Positions 17,814 to 25,997 of a stretch of 62,914 bases of DNA are shown here, piece by piece. Made by a program: the position numbers and the translations under genes. Each line of letters starts with the position of its first letter. Position 1 is the stretch's first letter. A model generated the notes under the pieces. That model ran no database searches. It was not told where the DNA came from and saw nothing but the letters and a program-made list of their open reading frames with translations. Origin of the DNA: CAZODA01 sp964578485. GTDB taxonomy: Bacteria > Bacteroidota > Bacteroidia > Bacteroidales > Marinilabiliaceae. Location of the stretch: contig CAZODA010000016.1 of NCBI GenBank assembly GCA_964578485.1, positions 1 to 62,914 on the forward strand. Reading direction: 5' to 3'.

Positions 17814-18860
17814 TTATTTAAGATAGACTTTAATTGTTCGACGAGCAACTGTACCATCCTCTTTTACTTGACGACCATAATCTTTATATTCGATAGGAGC
17901 AGATAATTTGATTAGATCTAATATTTCGTTCAGGGATTCATCTTTAAAAGTAGCCCTGTATAAATAACGACTTATGTATTCGTCTGTAATTTGAATGTCA
18001 ACACTATAAATTAAGTTCAAACGATTGAATATATATCCGAGCTCGTCATCGCGAAACATCATAATACCGTCCTTCCAAGATGACCATTTTTCAGCATCAG
18101 AATGATTTACTGAATATTGATTAGTAAATTTATTTAATACAAGACGTTCGTTCGGCTTCAGTTTTATCACTTGGCCTGTATTTATTTCTATATTAATGAT
18201 TCCTGTAGAAAGGGTAACTGCCCTAATATCGGATTTATTATAGGCTTCAACATTAAATGCTGTTCCAATTGCAACCACTCGGAAATCTGGGGCGACAACT
18301 GTAAATGGATTGTTAGGGTTAGATATCACATCAAAAAAAGCTTCTCCATTTAGTTTGACTTCTCGTTTGGAAGAGGTGAAATTTAGTGGATATGTTAATG
18401 AGCTTCCACCATTAAGCCATACTACAGAACTGTCTGGAAGTGTGACTTTAGCAGAGGTGCCTGCAGGTACTCGAATTTCGTTGTAAGCAGTTGTTTCTTC
18501 AGTTAAAAGAGATGGATCTGCTAGGATAAAATAAACTGTCAAAATTAGGAGGGGGAGTATTAAAATAGCTGCTGCTCGCTGCCAATAATATAAAATTTTT
18601 CGTAAAGGGATGGTTTGCTTAGATTTTATATTTTTAGTAACTTTCTTATATGCTGATAGCGAATTAATAGTTGCAGGATCAAAGGTGGGATTAGCTACTT
18701 CCCAAATATTACGCAAGCTGCAAAATTCAATATAATTTTCTTTACTTTCTGAAATCCATGACTTGATCAAATCTTTTTCCTCAGGGGAGGCTTCCCCTAT
18801 GAAATAACGGGTAATCTTGATTTTTATATTGTTGTATTTCTTATCCATTTTCATGTACAT
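17814..18860 (-). CDS. FecR-family anti-sigma factor
   Basis: A 348-residue inner-membrane anti-sigma factor. It has an N-terminal cytoplasmic part that should hold the sigma factor (about 1-90), one membrane span (about 93-113, AAAILILPLLILTVYFILA), a periplasmic FecR domain (about 130-225, with VPAGTSAKVTLPDSSVVWLN), and a C-terminal DUF4974 domain (about 265-340, DDELGYIFNRLNLIY). It reads the STN domain of the adjacent SusC and releases or activates the sigma factor when substrate is being imported. It begins 52 bases after the sigma gene. Length and layout are standard. Confidence 0.93.
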   Translation of the reverse strand: MYMKMDKKYNNIKIKITRYFIGEASPEEKDLIKSWISESKENYIEFCSLRNIWEVANPTFDPATINSLSAYKKVTKNIKSKQTIPLRKILYYWQRAAAILILPLLILTVYFILADPSLLTEETTAYNEIRVPAGTSAKVTLPDSSVVWLNGGSSLTYPLNFTSSKREVKLNGEAFFDVISNPNNPFTVVAPDFRVVAIGTAFNVEAYNKSDIRAVTLSTGIINIEINTGQVIKLKPNERLVLNKFTNQYSVNHSDAEKWSSWKDGIMMFRDDELGYIFNRLNLIYSVDIQITDEYISRYLYRATFKDESLNEILDLIKLSAPIEYKDYGRQVKEDGTVARRTIKVYLK

Positions 18861-18912
18861 TTAAACTTATTCCCCCTAACGTATGAGACGTTTCTAAAAC
18901 GATAAACCACAT

Positions 18913-19506
18913 TTAGAAAAGTGTGTTTTTTAAAAAAAACACAATAAGAAGATGAAGAAAATCCTTTAAAAGCTCACGTAAAATGCTGATTGCTTTCCCA
19001 ATACGGACTTCAATAGTGCGTTGAGAAACATTTAATTTTTTTGCAATTTCTTTATATTTTAAAGTAGAAAAACGATTGAGTTCAAAAGCTTCTCGGCATT
19101 CTTTTGGTAATTTTCTCAATGCTTCATCTAATTTATCTTTTAGTTCCGAATAAAGGACATAGTTATAGGTAGAAGAATCTTCAGTTAGAGAGGTGTTTTG
19201 GGTTTGGTCGTGATGGCGTTGTCGAACTGAAAAATGTCTTAAGTGATCGAGACATCGATTTTTAACAGCCTGCATTAAATAAGATCGAATTGAAATGATC
19301 TGTTCGATGCTTTTTCTATCTAACCATAATTTAGTGAATACGTCCTGAACTATATCTTCACATAATTCCTTTTCTTTATGATAACGACTGGCGAAAAGAA
19401 CCAAATCGGAATACAGAGAATGAAACAAATCAGAAAATGCTTGTTCGTCGGACTTGCTTATTCTATTCTTCCAATCGTGCTCCTTCTCTGGAGTTAATGA
19501 AATCAT
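18913..19506 (-). CDS. ECF sigma-70 factor, Bacteroidota polysaccharide type
   Basis: A 197-residue extracytoplasmic-function sigma factor. Region 2 spans about 20-90 (DEQAFSDLFHSLYSDLVLFA, then CEDIVQDVFTKLW) and region 4 about 130-185 (LPKECREAFELNRF, KEIAKKLNVSQRTIEVRI). The C-terminus is hydrophobic (LLIVFFLKN). It should direct RNA polymerase to the susC operon under FecR control. It is first in the minus-strand cascade and diverges from the DUF4450-type gene, with 100 bases between the two starts. Confidence 0.93.
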   Translation of the reverse strand: MISLTPEKEHDWKNRISKSDEQAFSDLFHSLYSDLVLFASRYHKEKELCEDIVQDVFTKLWLDRKSIEQIISIRSYLMQAVKNRCLDHLRHFSVRQRHHDQTQNTSLTEDSSTYNYVLYSELKDKLDEALRKLPKECREAFELNRFSTLKYKEIAKKLNVSQRTIEVRIGKAISILRELLKDFLHLLIVFFLKNTLF

Positions 19507-19529
19507 AATGAAAAGAGATTCGTTTAGAG

Positions 19530-19537
19530 CAAATATA
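19530..19537 (-). promoter_or_regulatory. -7 box of the sigma-factor gene
   Basis: TATATTTG on the minus strand fits the Bacteroidota TAnnTTTG -7 element exactly, 24-31 bases before the sigma-factor start. This suggests transcription by the housekeeping sigma with a short leader. No convincing -33 element was seen. Confidence 0.45.
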
Positions 19538-19606
19538 AGAGAATATTTTTAATTCTTTATTGTTATGGAAAATGTGGATGGTGCGATTTGATACGTCTAC
19601 AAATAA

Positions 19607-22600
19607 ATGAAATTATTAATAATTAAATCATCTTTTACAATGAAAAGAAAAGATATTCTACTACTAATATTAACTGTTATTTGTTTTGGGTTTTCTGAGG
19701 ATAGGGATTTTTCTAAATATCGTAAATTGAATTATTATCCTGACGGCCAAAGTTTCGTTTGTATTAATGGGCAGAATAAATTCACCCGAGCGCTTTATGG
19801 TGTTTATTCCGGATTTAGGCTTGAAACGTCGGACATGCCTGAATTTGCTCTTTATTTACCAGGAATGGGGGGAAATCTCACTTTTTCAATTGAATACGGT
19901 TCTGATAGTTTTTTACTTAATGATGCGGAAAGTATTGAAAGCCGTTATACGGCCGGGCGAAGAGATTATTATATTACGGATCCTCGATTGGGTGAGGGTA
20001 AGATACGAATTTCAGCACTTGTCATGCGACAAACTGATGGAGCTTTGTTTGAGATTAAGATCGAAAATTTGGAAAAAAATGCTCGATTGAAGTGGTGTTA
20101 TGGTGGAATTAGTGGGACATTGTTTTTCCGTAATGGTGATATCGGCCGGGATGCTCCTGATTCTTTTGAGCTTAAATCAGAATATCTGGAAGGGAATAAA
20201 ATCGAGATCAAGGATAATGTAGCAAGACTTTATTCTCCTAAAGGTGATCGTGTGACTTCTGTTTTTCCTCCAGGTTCAAATTTAGAGGTGGATGAGGGTC
20301 CTGTATTAATGGGTGGTTTAAAAATAAATTCGGATTCTGAATTATATTATATTGGATTGTTTCCTAAATCTTCTGTTAATGAAGATTATAGGATTCTGCC
20401 AGAATTGTTTAGAGAAGCAGAAGCTGATCGCTCACGATTAGCAAATACAATTGTGATATCTACCCCGGATGAATATCTTAATCCGCTTGGAGGAAATCTT
20501 GCTGTTGCCGCTGAAGGTGTTTGGGGAGGAAAATCTTGGTTACACGGAGCTATCGGTTGGCGTGAATCTTGCCTCGGATGGAGAGCAGCTTATTTAGGGG
20601 ATGTAATAGGCTGGCATGACCGAGCACGTATTCATTTTAATACATATAAGGACATGCAAATTCGTGATGTAGAGCCTGTTATTCCTCACCCCACTCAAGA
20701 TAGCACAATGAATTTGGCCCGTAGTTGGCGCCAATGGGGAACACAGATGTATAGCAACGGTTATATTTGTTCTCATCCAGATAATCCAGGTGAAATGTCA
20801 TATTACGATATGAATCTTGGTTATATAGATGAACTTTTATGGCATTTTTTATGGACTGGTGATCTGGATTATGTTAAAACTATGTGGCCAACTTTAACTC
20901 TTCATTTAGAATGGGAAAAGCGGAATTTTGATCCTGATGATGATGGTCTTTATGATGCTTACTGTTGTATCTGGTCGAGCGATGCTTTATATTACGCAGG
21001 TGGAGGTGTTACTCATTCTACAGCTTATAATTATCGTGCTAATGCTATGGCTGCACGTTTAGCTGAAATGATTGGGGAAGATCCGGAACCTTATTCCCGT
21101 GAAGCTGAAAAAATATTAAGAGCCTTGAATCGTGAATTGTGGCTATCGGAAAAAGGTCATTGGGCAGAATACAAAGATTTGTTGGGTTATAAGCGACTTC
21201 ATGAAAGTGCCGCATTATGGACAATATATCATGCAATAGATAGCCATACAGCGACACCTTTTCAGGCCTATGAAGCCACAAGATATATAGATGGAGAAAT
21301 ACCCCATATCCCGATATTGGTTGAAGGGTTAGATGAAAAATTATTTGAAATTTCAACAACGAATTGGTCTCATTATGCTTGGAGTATCAATAATGTTGCT
21401 ATGCCGGAAACTACTCATACTGCATTAGCTTATTGGCAGGCAGGTAGGAAAGAGGAAGCGACGAAACTTCTTAAGGCAGCTATTCTTAATTATATGTATC
21501 TAGGACTTAGTCCGGGTAATTTTGGTTTAAATAGTTATTATGATAGACATACCAATCAGGTCTATCGGGATTTTGCTGATCCCCTTGGAACCACGTCTAG
21601 AGCTGTTGTAGAGGGCTTGTATGGAGTTATCCCTAATCTCTTGGAGGGAGAGGTTCTTATTAAACCGGGATTTCCTTCTTCTTGGGATGAGGCTAGTATA
21701 ATAACTGCTGATTTTACATACGAATTTTCACGAAATGGAAAAATTGACCATTATAAAATAACACCTTCTTTTACTAAAACCCCAACTTTTCGATTTCAGC
21801 TATCTGTTCCTTATGTTGATGTGGAATATGTGTTAATCAATGGTGAAAAAGTGTCATATAAATTCTTAAACGATCCTGTAGGATATCCTGTAATGGAAAT
21901 AGTTACTGGGGCAGAAAAATCTTATGAGCTCACAGTGAAATGGCGTGGAGATTCATTGAACACAATTCCAAAAGAAATATCTACAAGGAAAAACAACCTT
22001 GTTTCCATTCAATTTTGTTATTCTCCTTTGAATATTTATGACCCACAAAATGTATTGTCCCAACCGAAAATTAAAGGTAATTTAATAGAAGGGTCTGTGA
22101 TAGGGAGTAATGGTGAGCGTACTTTTTTCGTGAAACATAAAATCGGTTCTTTCACATGGTGGCAACCTGTTCATATTCAAATTGAGAAAGAACCCACCGT
22201 ATATTATGAAGAATTCTTCAACTTAGATCCTTCAAAATGTGAAATGATAAATATTGATCATTTGCTCAATGATAGCGTAAGCAAGATTTTTATGAATGAG
22301 TATCTTTCTCCTCGACCTCCGTATACTACACTTCAAATTACTAAATATGGCGCGGGGGAATGGTGTCGTCCACTTGAAATTCCTGAAATAGATGACTCGG
22401 GAATTCGTAGCTTAATTCGAAATAATGTTTTACAAAACTCATTGGGTGTACCTTTTCGCTCTTTTGCAGAGGGAAAAAATATAGCATTTACTTCGTTGTG
22501 GGATAATTTTCCAAATTTACTTTCTTTCGATCTTGATGGAAAGGGAGATCACGTGTATCTTTTAATGGCTGGTTCTACGAATCATATGCAGTCTCATATA

Positions 22601-22951
22601 GTAAATGGGACTGTTACAGTAGTATATAAAGATGGGTCAAGACAAAATATGGAATTAATAAATCCAGAGAATTGGTATACAATTGATCAAGATGCATTTG
22701 AAGATAATTATGCTTTTCGACGTTCTTCGCCAAAACCCTATAGGTTATTATTGAAAAATGGAGTTGTAACCAGAGAGCCGGGAGAAGTACTTCCTTTAGG
22801 AGGATTATATGGGCACACTATTCCCTGTGGTGCAGCAACATTGCTTGACATTCCTATTGATTCAGAAAAAGAATTATTGAGGCTTGAAATGGAAACTTTG
22901 TCAAATGATGTAATTATTGGGTTAATGGGAATTACAATCCAACGACGGTAA
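19607..22951 (+). CDS. DUF4450-type six-hairpin glycosidase-like protein
   Basis: A large exported protein. The listed frame gives 1114 residues, but the start at 19640 is more likely because it begins directly with a signal peptide (MKRKDILLLILTVICFGFSE). The N-terminal part (LNYYPDGQSFVCINGQNKFT, ALYG, ETSDMPEFALYLPG) matches what I recall of DUF4450 proteins of Bacteroidota glycan loci. The middle (about 290-680, GWRESCLGWRAAYLGD, YAWSINNVAMPETTHTALAY) has the helical repeats of six-hairpin glycosidases. The C-terminal third is beta-rich. The enzymatic activity is unknown to me; L-arabinofuranosidase- or rhamnosidase-like reactions are possible. It diverges from the sigma factor and probably belongs to the same utilisation locus. 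It ends in a terminator hairpin. Confidence 0.7.
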   Translation: MKLLIIKSSFTMKRKDILLLILTVICFGFSEDRDFSKYRKLNYYPDGQSFVCINGQNKFTRALYGVYSGFRLETSDMPEFALYLPGMGGNLTFSIEYGSDSFLLNDAESIESRYTAGRRDYYITDPRLGEGKIRISALVMRQTDGALFEIKIENLEKNARLKWCYGGISGTLFFRNGDIGRDAPDSFELKSEYLEGNKIEIKDNVARLYSPKGDRVTSVFPPGSNLEVDEGPVLMGGLKINSDSELYYIGLFPKSSVNEDYRILPELFREAEADRSRLANTIVISTPDEYLNPLGGNLAVAAEGVWGGKSWLHGAIGWRESCLGWRAAYLGDVIGWHDRARIHFNTYKDMQIRDVEPVIPHPTQDSTMNLARSWRQWGTQMYSNGYICSHPDNPGEMSYYDMNLGYIDELLWHFLWTGDLDYVKTMWPTLTLHLEWEKRNFDPDDDGLYDAYCCIWSSDALYYAGGGVTHSTAYNYRANAMAARLAEMIGEDPEPYSREAEKILRALNRELWLSEKGHWAEYKDLLGYKRLHESAALWTIYHAIDSHTATPFQAYEATRYIDGEIPHIPILVEGLDEKLFEISTTNWSHYAWSINNVAMPETTHTALAYWQAGRKEEATKLLKAAILNYMYLGLSPGNFGLNSYYDRHTNQVYRDFADPLGTTSRAVVEGLYGVIPNLLEGEVLIKPGFPSSWDEASIITADFTYEFSRNGKIDHYKITPSFTKTPTFRFQLSVPYVDVEYVLINGEKVSYKFLNDPVGYPVMEIVTGAEKSYELTVKWRGDSLNTIPKEISTRKNNLVSIQFCYSPLNIYDPQNVLSQPKIKGNLIEGSVIGSNGERTFFVKHKIGSFTWWQPVHIQIEKEPTVYYEEFFNLDPSKCEMINIDHLLNDSVSKIFMNEYLSPRPPYTTLQITKYGAGEWCRPLEIPEIDDSGIRSLIRNNVLQNSLGVPFRSFAEGKNIAFTSLWDNFPNLLSFDLDGKGDHVYLLMAGSTNHMQSHIVNGTVTVVYKDGSRQNMELINPENWYTIDQDAFEDNYAFRRSSPKPYRLLLKNGVVTREPGEVLPLGGLYGHTIPCGAATLLDIPIDSEKELLRLEMETLSNDVIIGLMGITIQRR

Positions 22952-23001
22952 AATTTGTATTATATTTCAATAATAAAGAAATACTTTTATGTTTGAAGGG
23001 A

Positions 23002-23045
23002 AGTCATCCCATCCGTATTCCATGGAGTGGGATGGCTCTTTTTTC
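23002..23045 (+). terminator. Rho-independent terminator
   Basis: AGTCATCCCAtcc pairs across a short loop with gTGGGATGGCT (with one G-T pair), followed by ctcttttttct. It lies 50 bases after the stop of the DUF4450-type gene on the plus strand. Confidence 0.75.
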
Positions 23046-23139
23046 TGAATTTAAATTTTAATTGGACATTTTGGATTTATTGTAATTAAAGATTATCAAT
23101 TTAATAGTAATAGCACTATTAAAGATTATCATATTATAG

Positions 23140-23822
23140 TCTGCCAAATCTAAGGGCCATCGGCAAGCCTCGGCAGGATTTCGCTTCACTTTGCCATTGG
23201 GCAAATTCAATAATTAATTATTATTGCCCCAGAGGGACAATATGTTGGTAGAAAAATGTACCCTCAAGCATTTTTCATCCCGTACGGGTTAAAATGTTTG
23301 TTACGTTTTGTTTTCTCCCAACATTTCGTTCCTACGGAACTAACTAACTGATGGTAACTCATTTGCTACAATAATTTCACCACTTCGTGGTTTTAAATTT
23401 GATAATTTTTCAGGAAATAGAAGAAGGTCACATTCCTGACGGAATGTGGGTGGAGAGAGATTAACATATCTTCTACCGAGCGTTGCAATCCTACGGATTG
23501 CGGAAAATCAAGCTGTTGCGCAAATAAAAACCATTTGGTAAGAATGAAACATTGATAGAAAAGATGCGATATGTAAAAATCATTCCGTTAGGAATGAATC
23601 GCTCGGTAAAACCTGTAATAGTATAATCATCTTGCATTCCGTTAGGTTTGCATCCTAAAAGTTAAATCTACTAATTAAACCCAAAACCCGAAACCCGAAA
23701 CCCAAAACGGACACGACATGTCATGTCCCTACCATCATTTCTACTGTCATTCGTAATTCGTAATTCGTAATTCGTAATTGATTATCTAATTCACTAATCA
23801 ACTAATCTGCTAATTAACTAAT
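23140..23822. repeat. Mini-hairpin array and repeat mosaic
   Basis: No gene was seen. At least nine short hairpins follow each other with different stems but similar 3-4 nt loops or compact shape: TTGCCattgGGCAA (23191-23204), GAAAAATG/CATTTTTC (23251-23276), CCCGTACGGG (23279-23288), GTTCCtacGGAAC (23328-23340), ACCACttcGTGGT (23379-23391), CACATTCCtgacGGAATGTG (23429-23448), GCAATCCtacGGATTGC (23485-23501), CATTCCgttaGGAATG (23581-23596), and an imperfect one at 23634-23651. TACCGAGCG (23474-23482) and CGCTCGGTA (23600-23608) form an outer inverted repeat. From 23665 onward come aaacccgaaacccg-like, aattcgtaattcgt-like and ctaatcaactaatctg-like words. Confidence 0.7.
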
Positions 23823-24449
23823 CTATTCTTTTTTCTCAAATCTTTTTTTTGCAAATTGATAAATAAACTCTGCTGTTTGATCAATTCCAAGTACTGATGA
23901 ATTAATACAAAGATCATAGGCTGATGCTTTTCCCCATGGATGATTGCTGAAATAATTATAATACAGGCATCTTTTTTTATCCATTTTTTCTATCCAATCG
24001 CGTGCCTTTTCATCTGATAGTTCTTGTTTTTTGGAAATTCTTTTTACCCTGTCATTTATATCAGCTGAGATGAAAACATTTATCAGTTGTGGATGTGATT
24101 TTAGAACATAATCGGCACATCGTCCTACAAAAATGGCGGATTTTTCATCAGCAATTTTTCTTATAACATCACTTTGTATTTGAAATAGTGTTTCATTACT
24201 AAGATAATATCCTGAAAAAATTTCAGCCATTAATGAATTCCTATGTCCAAATAATCCTCCGAAGGTACTTCTCCCCACTTTTTCGTCCATTTTTTCGAAA
24301 AATTCTTTTCCAACGCCACTTTCTTTAGAGGCAATAGTCAATAATTCTTTATCGAATACCGGATAATCAAAAAGTTTCGATAAGCGTTTTGCTATTATTT
24401 TACCTCCGCTCCCTGTTTCTCGCCCTATAGTTATAATATTGGTTTTCAT
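23823..24449 (-). CDS. Cytidylate-kinase-like family protein
   Basis: A 208-residue cytoplasmic P-loop protein of the cytidylate-kinase-like family often found in anaerobes. The N-terminus TIGRETGSGGKIIAKRLS (residues 7-24) carries the modified Walker A typical of the family, followed by FDKELLTIAS. Later motifs are SAIFVGRCADYVL and an Arg-rich lid (RVKRISKKQELSDEKARDWI). The true substrate of this branch is not established. It starts 22 bases after the MATE transporter stop, so the two are probably one operon, as is commonly seen for this family. Length is normal. Confidence 0.85.
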   Translation of the reverse strand: MKTNIITIGRETGSGGKIIAKRLSKLFDYPVFDKELLTIASKESGVGKEFFEKMDEKVGRSTFGGLFGHRNSLMAEIFSGYYLSNETLFQIQSDVIRKIADEKSAIFVGRCADYVLKSHPQLINVFISADINDRVKRISKKQELSDEKARDWIEKMDKKRCLYYNYFSNHPWGKASAYDLCINSSVLGIDQTAEFIYQFAKKRFEKKE

Positions 24450-24471
24450 AATGTTTAATGTCTATTATAAA

Positions 24472-25830
24472 TCAATTAATTGAACCATTCTTTTTAAGTA
24501 ATCGTATCTGCCACAGTAAAAACGAACTTGCTACAATACTTGATAAGAAGTCTGTAGATAGCATACTATACCACACTCCGTTAACGCCATAATTTGATGA
24601 TAAAATTATTAGTAGCGGAAGCAAAAATAAAACCTGCCTCGTTAATGACAGAAAGATTGCTTTGGCCGGCATTCCAATACTTTGGAAAAAGTTGGCTGTT
24701 ACCATTTGAATTCCAAGCAGTGGGAAAAATGTTACTACTAAAGATAAAGCATGAGCCGATGAAGCAATTAATTTTGCATCATGAGTAAAAAGTGAAGAAA
24801 CAGATATAGGGAAGAATTTCCCTACAATAAAGCCAATTGACAAGACAATTGTAGCCAATAAAATTGTTTTCGTGAGTACACTCTTTACCCTTAAAAATTG
24901 CTTTGCTCCAAAATTATATCCGGCAATTGGTTGCATACCATGGTTTAATCCCATTACTATCATTGGAAACAAAGTATATACACGGTTAATTACCCCAAAT
25001 GTTCCTATAGCTAAATCACCACCATGGCGTGATAAACTTTGGTTTATTACAATAACAACTAAACTTGAAGCAGCATTCATCAGAAAAGGAGATAAGCCAA
25101 TTGCAAGAGAATTTTTAACAATATCAAATTTCAGCCTAAAAGTTTTTCTTTCAAGATGAATAAATTCTTTTTTATCACTAAAAATACGTATTTGCCACAT
25201 AAGCATAAGTGCTTGAGCAATAACAGTTCCCCATGCAGCACCTTTAATACCCCAATCAAAAACAAAGATAAATAGTGCTGTGAGTATAATATTTATAATA
25301 ACAGAAAATATGGCGTTAAACATCGAGACTCTCGGCTTTCCGGTAGCACGTAGCAAAGCATTTAATCCAAGGTACATATGTGTAACTATATTGCCAATTG
25401 TAATAACTGTCATATACTCCTTTGCATAAGGAAGAGATTCGGGACTGGCACCAAAAAACTTAAGTATAGGATCCATAAAAGTCAGCACAAGCAACATGTA
25501 GATAGATCCCAAAATCAGGTTTAAAATGAAAACATTACCGAGAATGTTTTTTGCTGATTCGTAATCCTTCTGGCCTAAGCGTAACGACATAAGAGTTGAA
25601 GCACCTACACCTACCATTGCGCCAAAGGCGGCGCCAAGGTTCATAAGGGGAAAAGTGATGGCTAAGCCTGCTATGGCAAGACTGCCAACTCCCTTGCCAA
25701 TAAAAATGCTGTCTGTTATATTATATAAAGATGAAGAGGTCATGGCAATTACTGATGGTATTGCATATTGCATTAATAATTGCCATATATTTTTGGTTCC
25801 AAGCTCAATCGGCTTTATTTTATTTGCCAT
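24472..25830 (-). CDS. MATE-family multidrug efflux transporter
   Basis: A 452-residue inner-membrane antiporter with about 12 predicted spans in two repeated halves. Each half starts with a similar pattern (AIPSVIAMTSSSLYNITDSI and, in the second, LSPFLMNAASSLVVIVINQS). These proteins export cationic drugs or metabolites in exchange for sodium ions or protons. The first conserved motif and the GLNHGMQPIAGYNFGA block (about 295-310) are classic for MATE proteins of the DinF/NorM group. It is followed by the cytidylate-kinase-like gene at 22 bases. A TAAGTTTG -7 box lies about 35 bases before the start. Confidence 0.93.
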   Translation of the reverse strand: MANKIKPIELGTKNIWQLLMQYAIPSVIAMTSSSLYNITDSIFIGKGVGSLAIAGLAITFPLMNLGAAFGAMVGVGASTLMSLRLGQKDYESAKNILGNVFILNLILGSIYMLLVLTFMDPILKFFGASPESLPYAKEYMTVITIGNIVTHMYLGLNALLRATGKPRVSMFNAIFSVIINIILTALFIFVFDWGIKGAAWGTVIAQALMLMWQIRIFSDKKEFIHLERKTFRLKFDIVKNSLAIGLSPFLMNAASSLVVIVINQSLSRHGGDLAIGTFGVINRVYTLFPMIVMGLNHGMQPIAGYNFGAKQFLRVKSVLTKTILLATIVLSIGFIVGKFFPISVSSLFTHDAKLIASSAHALSLVVTFFPLLGIQMVTANFFQSIGMPAKAIFLSLTRQVLFLLPLLIILSSNYGVNGVWYSMLSTDFLSSIVASSFLLWQIRLLKKNGSIN

Positions 25831-25864
25831 ATTTGAAATTCAGACTTATGTTCAATAGTTTTTG

Positions 25865-25872
25865 CAAACTTA
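25865..25872 (-). promoter_or_regulatory. -7 box of the MATE-kinase operon
   Basis: TAAGTTTG on the minus strand fits TAnnTTTG, 35-42 bases before the MATE start. Confidence 0.4.
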
Positions 25873-25997
25873 CAAAACTATATTTGCCTCTACGAATTTT
25901 AGTAATAGTTAATCGCTGGGGTCCGGCAAATAATACGGGTAATCCTCATTAGTGCCACTTTCTTGTACAGAAAGGACATCAAGTTATCGGATTAAAT

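Noticed and set aside
23740..23785. Near-tandem attcgtaattcgtaattc words as a CRISPR array
   Set aside because: Units are only 7 bases, there are no spacers, and no cas gene is present.
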